A stretch of 64,000 nt of DNA from Hymenobacter armeniacus (GTDB lineage: Bacteria > Bacteroidota > Bacteroidia > Cytophagales > Hymenobacteraceae). Within the stretch, counting starts at the first letter, position 1. The number at the start of each line of letters is the position of its first letter. The stretch covers positions 434,001 through 498,000 of the forward strand of contig NZ_JACXAC010000002.1 in assembly GCF_014699055.1 (NCBI RefSeq), in the 5' to 3' direction. This document shows positions 44,824 to 54,280 of the stretch, piece after piece. The position numbers and the translations under genes are program-made. The notes below the pieces were generated by a model. It ran no database searches. It saw only the letters and a list, made by a program, of their open reading frames with translations, and was not told the DNA's origin.

Positions 44824-45663
44824 GTGCCCGTGCTTCCCGATTCTTTTGCTGCCGAGCTGGCCCTGGCCCACGCCTCGGTGCCCGATGCCCTGCCCGGTGC
44901 CGCCTTCTGCGCCCTCGCCGACGGCTTGCTGGCCCTGCTCTTCCCGCAGCGCGCCGAGCGCCCCCTGCCCAACGCCGACGTAGTGGCCGCCGAGCTCTAC
45001 CATTTCCGGTCCGAGCTGGCCGTGCTGCTGGCCAAGGTGCCCCACCTGCCGGCCCCGGCCGCCGCATTGGCCGACGAGTTCACGGCCCAGCTGCCGGCCC
45101 TGCGCGCGGCCCTGCTGCGCGACGCCAGCGCCATCTTGGCCAGCGACCCCGCCGCCCAGGGCCTGGCCGAAATCATCGGCTCGTACCCCGGCTTTTATGC
45201 CACGGCCATGTACCGCATCGCGCACGCCCTGCACCAGCGCGGGCTGCCGCGCCTGCCGCGCCTGCTCAGCGAGCACGCCCATCAGTGCACCGGCGTCGAC
45301 ATTCACCCGGGCGCCCAAATCGGCGCTGCCTTCTGCATCGACCACGGCACGGGGCTCGTCATTGGCGAAACCGCTGTCATCGGGGCCAACGTGCAGATAT
45401 ACCAGGGCGTGACCCTGGGCGCCCTGAGCGTGACCAAAGGCTTGCAGGGCACCAAGCGCCACCCCACCATCGAAGACCACGTGGTGATTTATGCGGGCGC
45501 TACCATTCTGGGCGGCAGCACGGTGGTGGGCGCGCACAGCATTGTGGGCGGCAACGTGTGGCTGACCGAGAGCGTACCCTCGCACTCGCGCGTGTATCAC
45601 CGCGCCCACATCAACATTTCCCGTTCCGTAGACCCCGCGGCGGAGCTGGTGTTTTCGATTTGA
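44824..45663 (+). CDS. cysE: Serine O-acetyltransferase
   Basis: 279 residues from a GTG at 44824 (another GTG at 44830; no ATG is available and a TTG lies at 44779). An N-terminal helical domain leads to YPGFYATAMYRIAHAL, then left-handed beta-helix repeats with the catalytic motif VDIHPGAQIGAAFCIDHGTG and GETAVIGANVQIYQGVTLG. The last residues are LVFSI: a C-terminal isoleucine is what serine acetyltransferases insert into the cysteine synthase active site. It makes O-acetylserine from serine and acetyl-CoA. cysK lies 101 bp downstream on the same strand with an inverted repeat between. Confidence 0.9.
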   Translation: MPVLPDSFAAELALAHASVPDALPGAAFCALADGLLALLFPQRAERPLPNADVVAAELYHFRSELAVLLAKVPHLPAPAAALADEFTAQLPALRAALLRDASAILASDPAAQGLAEIIGSYPGFYATAMYRIAHALHQRGLPRLPRLLSEHAHQCTGVDIHPGAQIGAAFCIDHGTGLVIGETAVIGANVQIYQGVTLGALSVTKGLQGTKRHPTIEDHVVIYAGATILGGSTVVGAHSIVGGNVWLTESVPSHSRVYHRAHINISRSVDPAAELVFSI

Positions 45664-45667
45664 AAAT

Positions 45668-45757
45668 AGGTGAATGGGCGAATGGCTGAACGGGTGAATG
45701 AATTCCCGAGAAGCCATTTGCTCATTCAGCCATTCGCCCATTCAACCATTCATCCAT
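45668..45757. repeat. Composite inverted repeat, family D
   Basis: The left arm carries TGAATGGGCGAATGGCTGAA then CGGGTGAATG; the right arm carries CATTCAGCCATTCGCCCATT then CAACCATTCATCC. Both arms are built of short GAATGG(G/C)TGAATG-like units. It lies between cysE and cysK. Confidence 0.88.
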
Positions 45758-45764
45758 CGTCAAA

Positions 45765-46688
45765 ATGAAAGCCAATACCATTCTCGACACCATCGGCAAC
45801 ACGCCGCTGGTGCGCCTCAACCGTTTGTTTGCCCAGGTTCGCCCCGATGTGGAGGTGTGGGTGAAGCTGGAGCGGGCCAACCCCGGTGGCTCCATCAAGG
45901 ACCGCATTGCCCTGAGCATGATTGAGCAAGCCGAGCGCGACGGCCTGCTTACCAAAGACAGCCTGATTGTGGAACCCACCTCTGGCAACACCGGCGTGGG
46001 CCTGGCCCTGGTGGCCGCCGTGAAGGGCTACAAGCTCACCCTCGTGATGCCCGAGAGCATGAGCATTGAGCGCCGCCGCCTCATGGCCGCCTACGGCGCC
46101 AACCTGGAACTCACGCCCCGCGAGAAAGGCATGAAGGGCGCCATCGAGAAAGCCCAGGAAATTGTGGCCAATACGCCCGGCGCCTGGCTGCCCATGCAGT
46201 TTTCCAACCCCGCCAACCCCAAAATCCACGCCGAAACCACGGCCCAGGAAATTCTGCGCGACGCGCCCGAAGGCTTCGACTTTCACATCACGGGCGTGGG
46301 CACCGGCGGCCACATCTCGGCCGTGACCGAAGTGCTCAAGCCCCACTTTCCCGGCATGAAAACTTTTGCCGTGGAGCCCGAGGCCTCGCCCGTCATCAGC
46401 GGGGGCGCACCGGGGCCGCACCCCATTCAGGGCATCGGTGCGGGCTTCATCCCCGACAACCTGCACGTGAACGTGCTGGACGGCGCCATTCAGGTATCGC
46501 AGCAAGAGGCCTACGAGATGACGCGCCGCGCCGCCCGCGAGGAAGGCCTGTTCGTGGGCGTGTCGTCGGGGGCGTCGCTGGCGGCCATTGCCAAGAAGCT
46601 GCCCCACATGCCCGAGGGCAGCCGCGTGCTCACCTTCTGCTACGACACCGGCGAGCGGTACCTGTCGGTGGAAGGCCTGTTTGTGTAA
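45765..46688 (+). CDS. cysK: Cysteine synthase A (O-acetylserine sulfhydrylase)
   Basis: 307 residues of the PLP fold type II family. Schiff-base K45 in [12 protein letters not shown]; phosphate/substrate loop [29 protein letters not shown]; and S-S-G-A-S near the end holding the PLP ring serine. It converts O-acetylserine and sulfide to cysteine and acetate in the cytoplasm. It follows cysE, and the C-terminal Ile of that partner suggests the two form the regulatory cysteine synthase complex. A strong terminator follows. Confidence 0.95.
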   Translation: MKANTILDTIGNTPLVRLNRLFAQVRPDVEVWVKLERANPGGSIKDRIALSMIEQAERDGLLTKDSLIVEPTSGNTGVGLALVAAVKGYKLTLVMPESMSIERRRLMAAYGANLELTPREKGMKGAIEKAQEIVANTPGAWLPMQFSNPANPKIHAETTAQEILRDAPEGFDFHITGVGTGGHISAVTEVLKPHFPGMKTFAVEPEASPVISGGAPGPHPIQGIGAGFIPDNLHVNVLDGAIQVSQQEAYEMTRRAAREEGLFVGVSSGASLAAIAKKLPHMPEGSRVLTFCYDTGERYLSVEGLFV

Positions 46689-46727
46689 AGCCACCTGCCC
46701 CGAAACGCCGCTTGGGGCAGGCCAAAC

Positions 46728-46762
46728 AAAAAGCCCGACCGGTTTCCCGGTCGGGCTTTTTT
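46728..46762 (+). terminator. Terminator after cysK
   Basis: AAAAAGCCCGACCGG, loop TTTC, CCGGTCGGGCTTTTTT: perfect stem with T run. Confidence 0.92.
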
Positions 46763-46774
46763 ATTCACTTCTGT

Positions 46775-46848
<74 letters not shown>

Positions 46849-46974
46849 GAATTGTTGATTACCGCGGTGCCTATTGCGCTTTGGTTCGACAAAAGTACGG
46901 CCCGCCGCCGGTTTGGCAAGGCCACGGCGTACTTTTTTCTGCCAAAATCCGCAAGCCTCAAACAATCAGCCACA

Positions 46975-47010
46975 AAAAAAGCGGGCAGGAAAAGCTTCCT
47001 GCCCGCTTTC
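46975..47010 (-). terminator. Terminator of the first Oar-like receptor gene
   Basis: GCGGGCAGGA/TCCTGCCCGC stem with a T run on the minus strand (AAAAAAA on plus), 24 nt past the stop at 47034. Confidence 0.85.
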
Positions 47011-47033
47011 CGGGTCAAACCGGGCTTAATGGC

Positions 47034-50000
47034 CTAGTTGAAGATGTAGCGGATGCCCACCTGCGCCTGCCAGCGCGAGCCCAGGCCGCCGGTGTCGCTG
47101 CGGAAGGTATCGGTGAGTTTCACGCCGGGCGTCACCGTGTTGTCGGCGTTGCGCACCGGGTTGGTGAGGTAGGGGAAGTTAAAGTTGGGGCGGCCCTGCG
47201 CGTCGTAGCCCACAAAGGTGAGCGGGTTGGTCACGTTGGGCGTGCGGAAAGTGCCCCAGCTGCTGTTGAGCAGGTTGCCGATGTTGAACACGTCGATGCT
47301 CAGCTGCAGGGTGTTGCGGCTCTCGCCGATGTTGGTGAAGATGTCTTGCAGCAGGCGCACGTCGAGGCGGTTTTGCCAGGGGCGCACGGCGCCGTTGCGC
47401 TCGGCGTACTCGCCGCGGTGCTTGCTGAGGTAGGCGTCCTGGCTGATGTACTTGTCCAGGTCGTTCCACTGGTCGGCGGCCGAGTAGATGCCGCCACCCT
47501 GCGCCGCGTTGAGGGGAATGTCGCGCAGGGCAATTTCGGACTGGTTGCGCGGGATGTACATCAGGTCGTTGCCCGAGCCGCCCGAGCCGTCGCCGTTCAT
47601 GTCGCCGGCGTAGGTGTAGGAGAAGCGGCCGGCTGGCGCAGCTTCGTAAAACAGCGAGAGCGTGGTGGCCAAGTGGTTGATGTACTCACGCTTGTACGAC
47701 ACCGAGGCAATGACGCGGTGCTGCTGCAGGAAGTTGGAATAGCTCAGCACGTCGGCGTTGGGGTCGCCCGATACGGGGCGGTCGCGCCAGTTGGTTTGGG
47801 CAATGGTGCCGCCGTCGTTCACCGAGCGGGCGTCGGTGTAGGTGTAGGCCACGCTGGCGTAGAGGCCGTTGCTGAACGACTTCTGCAGCTGCCCGGTCAC
47901 GGAGTACGAATACCCCTTGTTGGTGTTCTTCATCAGAATGGCGTCGGTGATGACGGGGTTGGCCGCCGATACGCCGCCCTGGCCGTTGTAAATGCGGTTG
48001 GTGGCAATGAGGCTGGGCTGGGCGCTGGCGCCGGAGCCCACCGAAGCCGTGGTGTAGAGGCCGGCGTTGGGCCCGGTGGTGTTGATGGTGCCGAAGCGGT
48101 AGAAGATGGGGCGGTTGTCGGGGCCGTTGGCTTGGCCCACGGGCTGCGGCAGGTTCACGTTCTGGAAGTACACCGCGTTCAGGTCCTTGGTGTACAGGGC
48201 TTCGAGCGTGGCAATGATGCCGGCGCCGAGGTCCTGGTCGAGGGCCAGGTTGGTGCGCCACACCTGCGGGAATTTAAAGTCGCGGGCCGTCACGGCCAGG
48301 TTGTACTGGGTGTTGGCCGCGGCGCCGTTGGGGCGGTAGGCGTTCACGTCGGGCGAGAAGTAGTTGCCGGCCGTGGCCACGTCGGCGCCAGAGCGCGAAA
48401 ACGAGCCAAACTGCACGCCGTTGTTGCCGGCCTGGTTCGACAGCCACACGAAGGGGATGCGGCCCGTGAAAATGCCCGTGCCGCCGCGCAGCTGGGTTTT
48501 GCGGTCGTCGTTCACGTCCCAGTTGAAGCCCACGCGGGGCGAGAGCAGGATGCTGCGGGTGGGCAGCTTGTCGGTTTCCACCTTCACGCCGTCGCGGAAG
48601 GTGAGGTTGGCCGCGTTTTGGTTGCGGGCAATGTCGGAGTAAATCACCGGCAGGTCGCCGCGCAGGCCGATGGTCACTTTCAGGTTGCTGCGGGGGCTCC
48701 ACTCGTCTTGGGCGTAGAGGCCGAACTGGGCCGCCTTGGTCACGGCGAAGGGAAACGAGCCATCGGGCAGGGCCGAGTAGGAGAGCTGGTAGCGCTGCGG
48801 GTAGGCCAGCGTGCCGGTGGTGTTGGCCACGGGGTTGCCGGAGGCGTCGCGGGTGTAGCCGAGCGGGGCCGAAGCCGTGCGGGCGGCGGCGTAGAAATCG
48901 TCGAGCCCGTTGAAGGCGTAGGCGCCGTAGTAGTTGGGCGAGAAGCCGTTGGTGAACTTGTAGAACTCGTTGTAGGTGCCCACCGTCACGTTGTGCTTGC
49001 CCATGAAGATGGTGAAGTTGTCGCCAATCTGGTACACGTCCGAGTTCAGCACGTTGAAGGCCGAGAACGGCTCGTAGCCAAACGAGGTGTAGCTGTTGGC
49101 GGCGTTGATGCTGCCGCCGGCCGCCGTGCGGGCCGTGGCCGTGCCGATGTCGACCAGCGGAAACGAGCCCCCGCCGGGGCTTTCGCGGAAGTCGCGGAAG
49201 GCCGAATAGCCGGCCGTCAGGTTGTTGGCGAAGCGGCTGGTGAAGGTGCTGTTCAATTCGGCAATCACCGAGTTGAGGTTGTTGTTGATGGTGTAGTACG
49301 ACGAGAAGAACGGCAGGCCGAACTGCGACTGCGAGCGGCCGATGTTCGACGGCCCCAGCGCGCCGGAGCCGCTCGGGGGCACGTCGCGGTACGACTGCAG
49401 GTAGTTGTACTTCACGCTCAGGCGGTGGTTGGCGCTGATGTTCCAGTCGATTTTGGCCGTGGCCTTGCGGCTGAAGGTGCGCAGGTTGTAGTTCTCAAAA
49501 TCGCCGGGATTGTAGCCGTAGTTCGACACCAGGAAATTGCGCAGAATGGAGAGGTCGCGCGCCGTGGCGGCCGAGGTGGTGGAGTTGGCGCCGGGGGCGG
49601 CCACGCCGTCGCGGTTGGCGATGTAGTTGCCCGTGGGCGGGTCGACGCGTGTTTCCTGTTCCCCGTTGACGAAGAAGAACAGCTTGTCTTTGATGATGGG
49701 ACCGCCCAAGCGGAAACCGAAGTTCTTCAGGTTGAAGTTGGGGTAGTCCTGCTTGAAGTCGCCCACTTTGTTGCCCACCAGGTTCTGGTTGCGGTAGAAG
49801 CCGTAGAGCGAGCCGCTGAACTTGTTGGTGCCGCTGCGGGTCACGGCGTTGATGCCGGCCCCGGTGAAGGAGCCCTGGCGCACGTCGTAGGGCGCAATGC
49901 TCACCTGAATCTGGTCGATGGCGTCGAGCGAGATGGGCTGGGCGTTGGCTTGCCCGCCTACCGTGGAAGACAGGCCAAACGAATTGTTGAAAATGGCGCC

Positions 50001-50558
50001 GTCGATGGTGATGTTGTTGTAGCCCGAGTTGCGGCCGCCGAAGCTCTGGCCGTTGGCCTGGGGCGTGAGGCGCGTGAAGTCGTCGAACGAGCGGCTGATG
50101 GTGGGCAGGCGCTCAATCTGCTCGCGCTGCACCGTGGTTTGGGCGCCGGTGTGGTCGGCGTTCATGATGGGGTCGCGGCGGCCGCTCACGGTCACCTCGC
50201 TCAGCTCGGTGTTGCTGTCGCTCAATTGCTGGTCGAAGCGCAGGTTCTGGCCCAGCGTCAGGTACAAGCCGTCGCGCACCAGGTCTTTGTAGCCCACAAA
50301 CGTGACTTTCACGGTGTAGGGGCCGCCCACGCGCATATTCTGGATGTTGAAGCGGCCGTCGGCGTTGGTGGGCGCCACATACTGCGTGTTGGTGGGCGTG
50401 TGGGTGGCTATCACCGTGGCGCCGGGCAGGCCTTGGCCCTTGGTGTCGGCGATGAGGCCGCTCATGGCGGCGGTGGTAGCGCCTTGGCTCCAGCCCTGTT
50501 GGGCCGTGAGGAGTAGCAGAACCACCGCAAATAGGGTGTATATAGACAACTTCTTCAT
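47034..50558 (-). CDS. Oar-like TonB-dependent outer-membrane receptor (paralogue 1)
   Basis: 1174 residues with signal peptide (IYTLFAVVLLLLTAQQGWSQ). Residues about 28-115 are a carboxypeptidase-regulatory-like domain (GQGLPGATVIATHTPTN, GRFNIQNMRVGGPYTVKVTF). A plug domain follows (SEVTVSGRRDPIMNADHTGA, INAVTRSGTNKFSGSLYGF), then a large beta-barrel ending GIRYIFN with a terminal aromatic-x-Asn strand. This arrangement is that of Oar/TonB-dependent proteins of Bacteroidota and myxobacteria; substrates are largely unknown. No SusD partner is present. Its N-terminal 250 residues are very close to those of the next gene, so the two arose by duplication. Each has its own terminator. Confidence 0.9.
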   Translation of the reverse strand: MKKLSIYTLFAVVLLLLTAQQGWSQGATTAAMSGLIADTKGQGLPGATVIATHTPTNTQYVAPTNADGRFNIQNMRVGGPYTVKVTFVGYKDLVRDGLYLTLGQNLRFDQQLSDSNTELSEVTVSGRRDPIMNADHTGAQTTVQREQIERLPTISRSFDDFTRLTPQANGQSFGGRNSGYNNITIDGAIFNNSFGLSSTVGGQANAQPISLDAIDQIQVSIAPYDVRQGSFTGAGINAVTRSGTNKFSGSLYGFYRNQNLVGNKVGDFKQDYPNFNLKNFGFRLGGPIIKDKLFFFVNGEQETRVDPPTGNYIANRDGVAAPGANSTTSAATARDLSILRNFLVSNYGYNPGDFENYNLRTFSRKATAKIDWNISANHRLSVKYNYLQSYRDVPPSGSGALGPSNIGRSQSQFGLPFFSSYYTINNNLNSVIAELNSTFTSRFANNLTAGYSAFRDFRESPGGGSFPLVDIGTATARTAAGGSINAANSYTSFGYEPFSAFNVLNSDVYQIGDNFTIFMGKHNVTVGTYNEFYKFTNGFSPNYYGAYAFNGLDDFYAAARTASAPLGYTRDASGNPVANTTGTLAYPQRYQLSYSALPDGSFPFAVTKAAQFGLYAQDEWSPRSNLKVTIGLRGDLPVIYSDIARNQNAANLTFRDGVKVETDKLPTRSILLSPRVGFNWDVNDDRKTQLRGGTGIFTGRIPFVWLSNQAGNNGVQFGSFSRSGADVATAGNYFSPDVNAYRPNGAAANTQYNLAVTARDFKFPQVWRTNLALDQDLGAGIIATLEALYTKDLNAVYFQNVNLPQPVGQANGPDNRPIFYRFGTINTTGPNAGLYTTASVGSGASAQPSLIATNRIYNGQGGVSAANPVITDAILMKNTNKGYSYSVTGQLQKSFSNGLYASVAYTYTDARSVNDGGTIAQTNWRDRPVSGDPNADVLSYSNFLQQHRVIASVSYKREYINHLATTLSLFYEAAPAGRFSYTYAGDMNGDGSGGSGNDLMYIPRNQSEIALRDIPLNAAQGGGIYSAADQWNDLDKYISQDAYLSKHRGEYAERNGAVRPWQNRLDVRLLQDIFTNIGESRNTLQLSIDVFNIGNLLNSSWGTFRTPNVTNPLTFVGYDAQGRPNFNFPYLTNPVRNADNTVTPGVKLTDTFRSDTGGLGSRWQAQVGIRYIFN

Positions 50559-50687
50559 ACAAAAGAGTTTGGTGAAACTATGTCAAAGAGTAGGACTGAG
50601 GCGCCCCGTGCGCTCTCCCAATTTAAGAAAAAGAAAGCCCATTTGGGTAAAGCGGAAATACGCCGCTTAACAATTACATAACAGGGC

Positions 50688-50724
50688 AAAAAAAGAGGCA
50701 GGGATAATGCCCTGCCTCTTTTTT
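50688..50724 (-). terminator. Terminator of the second Oar-like receptor gene
   Basis: AAAAAAGAGGCAGGG and CCCTGCCTCTTTTTT form a 15-bp perfect stem with a 6-nt loop between the two receptor genes, 25 nt past the stop at 50749. Confidence 0.9.
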
Positions 50725-50748
50725 GGAATTGCTTACACAGCTGATGTA

Positions 50749-53700
50749 TTAGTTGAAGCTGTAACGCACGCCCAGCTGGCCCTGCCACCGCGAGAAGAAA
50801 GGCGCAAAGTCGTAAGGACGGTTGGTGATGGCGAACGTCGAGGGGAAAGAGAAAGTCGGCTGCGCGCCGGGGGCCGTGCTGTTCACGCGCAGCAATTCGG
50901 TGGCGTTGTTGGCCACGGTGTACTGGCGGCCCCAGTCGTTGTTGAGCAGGTTGCCCACATTCTGAATATCGAAGGTCACTTGGATGCTGTTTTTCTTGCC
51001 GCCGGCCATGAAGTTAAAATCCTGGGCCACGCGAAGGTCGATTTGATGAGTCCAAGGCAGACGCGCGGCGAAGCGCTCGGCTACCTGGCCGCGGTGCGTG
51101 CGCAGGTAGGGGTCGTTCTCGATGAAAGCATCCAATTGGTCTTGAATCTCGGTAATCGTGCGGGGGTCAGCCACACCGTTTACTGAGGGCGACTTTTGCA
51201 AGTTGATTTCGTTGATATCGCGCACGTTGCGGGGAATGTAGAGCAGGTCGTTGCCGGTGTTGCCGTCGCGGTTCAGGTCAGAATTCTGGCCGTAGATGTA
51301 GGTCAGGGGCTGGCCCGAGAGGCCTTCGTAGAACAGGGTGATGCCGGTGGCCAGCTTGTCGTTGGCGTAGCGGAAGGTGTAGCCGGCGCTGCCGATGACG
51401 CGATGGCGTTGGTCGTTGCGCGAGTAGCCCAACTCGGGGTTGTTCGGGTCGTACTGAATCTGGTTGAACTGGTAGTTCGACGAAGCGGTGCTGCTCGAGC
51501 CGCTGTTCACTTCTTTCGATTCGCCGTAGGTGTAGGCGGCGGTAGCGTTCAAGCCGTTGTTGAAGCGCTTCTGCAATTGGAAGGTGGCGTTGTAGCGGTA
51601 GCCCTTGCTGGTGTTGTCGAGCAAGTACACGTTGGTGTAGCGCTGGTCGATGCGGCGAGCGGCAGAAGAAGCGCCGTATATGGGGCGCTGGTCGGGGCCA
51701 GCGAGGCGTCCCACCGGGTCGGTCAGGTTGATGTCTTTGTAGTAGATGTCGTTGATGGTCTTGGAGTAAATGCCCTCTAAGGTAGCCACTACATCGCCGG
51801 GGAGGCGGAAATCAACGGCTAGGTTTGAGCGCCACACCTGCGGGAGCTTGAAGTCGTTGCGCACCAAGTTGATTTGGCTGGTTGGCACCGAGCTATAGCC
51901 CGTGGCAATTTCGCTAGATGTCAGTTTGATATCTCGTAGAACGGGCGAGGACGCCGTGCCCAGCACCGCCGGGTTGCCGCCGGCCGCGGGGGTGAAGGGA
52001 ATGGCGGCCGTGCCGGTCTGGTCCACCGAGCCCTGAATGATACCGCTGTTGGTGTAACTGTTCGAAATCCACACGAAGGGCACGCGGCCGGAGAAGATAC
52101 CGGTACCACCACGCAACTGTATTTTGGCGTTGTTGTCTACGTCCCAGTTGAAACCCAAACGGGGCGAGAACAGCAACTGGCCGTTGGGTGTATTGGTTGT
52201 TTTGTAGTCGGTGTTGAAGCCTGGGTTGGCACCGTTCACGAAAGTGTTGAACGCCGTGTTGTTGCCCGGCTTGTCGATGAATAGCGGCACGTCGACGCGC
52301 AGGCCGTAGGTCAGTCGCAGATTTTCGATGGGGGTGTACTCGTCTTGCACATAAAAGCCGAGTTGGGCAGCCTTGAATCTGGCTTCGCCGTTGTCTGCCG
52401 TGGGGTAGCTGGCCTGAATGCGAGTAGCGCGGCCTCGCTCAAAGTTCTCAATGCCTGAATAGGCTGGAACGCGGGCTATAGCGTTAGTGGTGGCAGTAGC
52501 AGGCACTGCACGGATGGAGTCGGTGGCGCCGAAGATGTAATAGCCGGCGCCGTTGTTCAAGAACAAGTTGCGGAACTTAAAGAACTCGTTGTGCGTGCCA
52601 ATGGTGATGGTGTGCTTGCCGAAAGCTTTGGTCAGGTTATCGGTGACCTCCACAATGTCTTGGTCAAGCTGGTTGGCCACAGAGCTACGCTCTTGGCCCA
52701 AGTTGTAGGTATTGCCGTTGTCCACAATCTGGTATGCCGGACCGGGCGCACCCAGCACGTCGCGCGAGTCGCGGATGGCCGTGTAGGTTAGGATGAGCTT
52801 GTTGGAGAAGCCACCCGAGAAACGCGAGTTCAATTCGGCAACCGTGCTGTTGGTCAAGTTGTTGAATTTGTAGGCATTGTTGCTGAAACGCACGTTGTTG
52901 GCGGCACGTGTAATGTTGTCATCGAACGCTTTAACGAAGTTGTGGCGCAGCGTCAGGGTGGTGTTTTCCGAAATGTTGAAGTCCAGACGAGCAAAAATCT
53001 TGTTGCTTTCGGTGCGGCGCGTCAACTCGTTGCCGTAGGTGCCGGGGTCGTAGCCGCCATAGATGAGTTGGCCTGCGCGCGGGTGACCAGCAGGGTACAC
53101 GGCCGTCAGCGAAGCCTTGCGGATGCGGTCAAGGTCGGCCGTGGTCACGCGCGAGTCGCCGGTGCCGGGCACGAAGGCGAGGGGCGTATTTACGCGGGCA
53201 ATTTCGCCGTTCAGGAAGAAGAACACCTTGTCTTTCACCACGGCGCCGCCCACGCGGAAACCGGTGGTATAGTTCGAAAACTGGTCAGCTTTCACACGGG
53301 GCTCGGTCACGCTCTTGCCAATGGTGTTCTGGTTGCGGCCGAAACCGTAAACCGAAGCCGACAGGTCGTTGGTACCCGAGCGGGTGATGGCGTTCACGCC
53401 GGCGCCGGTGAAGTTGCCGAGGGTCACGTCGTAAGGCGCCAGCACTACCTGAATCTGGTCGATGGCGTCGAGGGCGATGGGGTTGGTGTTGGCTTGGCCG
53501 CCGGGCGTGCCCGAACCCGCCAAACCGAACACGTCGTTGTTCACGGCGCCGTCGATGGTGATGTTGTTGTAGCGGTTGTTGGCGCCGCCAAACGACGAGC
53601 TGCCGCCGCCGCCCGCCTGCGGCGTGAGGCGGGTGAAGTCGTTGAGCGAGCGGCTCAGGGTGGGCAGACGCGTGATTTGCTCGCGGCTGATGTTGGTTTC

Positions 53701-54117
53701 GGCACCGGTGCGGCCGGCGTTGATAACCGGGTCGCGGCGGCCGCTCACGGTCACCTCGGTCAGTTCAGTGGTCGAGGTGGTGAGGGCCACGTCTAGGCGC
53801 AGGTTCTGGCCCAGGGCCAGGAAGATGTCGCCCCGGTTTACGTCTTGGTAGCCCACAAAAGTGATTTTCACCGTGTAGGGGCCGCCCACGCGCATGCCTT
53901 GAATGTTGAAGCGGCCATCCGAGTTGGTGGGGGCCACGTACTGCGTATTCGTAGGAGTGTGTACTGCGATAACCGTGGCACCGGGCAGGCCTGCGCCGTC
54001 TTTGTCGGAAACCACCCCGCTCATGGCCGCGGTAGTGGCCCCCTGACTCCAGCCCAAGTGAGCCGTGAGGAGCATCAACGCCACCAGGAAAAAATGGCGT
54101 AAACGTGAATTATTCAT
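50749..54117 (-). CDS. Oar-like TonB-dependent outer-membrane receptor (paralogue 2)
   Basis: 1122 residues from the ATG at 54117, chosen because a signal peptide follows (HFFLVALMLLTAHLGWSQ). Domain order equals that of paralogue 1: regulatory-like domain (GAGLPGATVIAVHTPTN), plug (TEVTVSGRRDPVINAGRTGA, VNAITRSGTNDLSASVYGF) and barrel ending GVRYSFN. The plug has a Gly/Ser insertion (PQAGGGGSSSFGG) missing in paralogue 1. The barrels differ more than the N-termini, suggesting the same TonB machinery but different ligands. Codon use is slightly less GC-biased in the barrel. Imports or exports an unknown ligand across the outer membrane. Confidence 0.9.
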   Translation of the reverse strand: MNNSRLRHFFLVALMLLTAHLGWSQGATTAAMSGVVSDKDGAGLPGATVIAVHTPTNTQYVAPTNSDGRFNIQGMRVGGPYTVKITFVGYQDVNRGDIFLALGQNLRLDVALTTSTTELTEVTVSGRRDPVINAGRTGAETNISREQITRLPTLSRSLNDFTRLTPQAGGGGSSSFGGANNRYNNITIDGAVNNDVFGLAGSGTPGGQANTNPIALDAIDQIQVVLAPYDVTLGNFTGAGVNAITRSGTNDLSASVYGFGRNQNTIGKSVTEPRVKADQFSNYTTGFRVGGAVVKDKVFFFLNGEIARVNTPLAFVPGTGDSRVTTADLDRIRKASLTAVYPAGHPRAGQLIYGGYDPGTYGNELTRRTESNKIFARLDFNISENTTLTLRHNFVKAFDDNITRAANNVRFSNNAYKFNNLTNSTVAELNSRFSGGFSNKLILTYTAIRDSRDVLGAPGPAYQIVDNGNTYNLGQERSSVANQLDQDIVEVTDNLTKAFGKHTITIGTHNEFFKFRNLFLNNGAGYYIFGATDSIRAVPATATTNAIARVPAYSGIENFERGRATRIQASYPTADNGEARFKAAQLGFYVQDEYTPIENLRLTYGLRVDVPLFIDKPGNNTAFNTFVNGANPGFNTDYKTTNTPNGQLLFSPRLGFNWDVDNNAKIQLRGGTGIFSGRVPFVWISNSYTNSGIIQGSVDQTGTAAIPFTPAAGGNPAVLGTASSPVLRDIKLTSSEIATGYSSVPTSQINLVRNDFKLPQVWRSNLAVDFRLPGDVVATLEGIYSKTINDIYYKDINLTDPVGRLAGPDQRPIYGASSAARRIDQRYTNVYLLDNTSKGYRYNATFQLQKRFNNGLNATAAYTYGESKEVNSGSSSTASSNYQFNQIQYDPNNPELGYSRNDQRHRVIGSAGYTFRYANDKLATGITLFYEGLSGQPLTYIYGQNSDLNRDGNTGNDLLYIPRNVRDINEINLQKSPSVNGVADPRTITEIQDQLDAFIENDPYLRTHRGQVAERFAARLPWTHQIDLRVAQDFNFMAGGKKNSIQVTFDIQNVGNLLNNDWGRQYTVANNATELLRVNSTAPGAQPTFSFPSTFAITNRPYDFAPFFSRWQGQLGVRYSFN

Positions 54118-54280
54118 ACAAAAAAGAGTTGGTGAAACAGTGGGATAAGTAAAATACAGGTGAGTGCAGCAGGCAATGCAAAGGTAACGCCGGGGCGAAA
54201 GAGCCAATATTATGGGAGTTTTACCATTAACCCGGCAGGGCACATCGAAGCGTTAGCTCCGCAAAGGTAGCGGCGGAATA

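Noticed and set aside
46881-50516. 1211-codon plus-strand open frame antisense to the first Oar-like receptor
   Set aside because: Low-complexity Val/Gly/Ala/His sequence without domains, produced by the G/C third positions of the real gene; it also overlaps the tRNA flank and a terminator.
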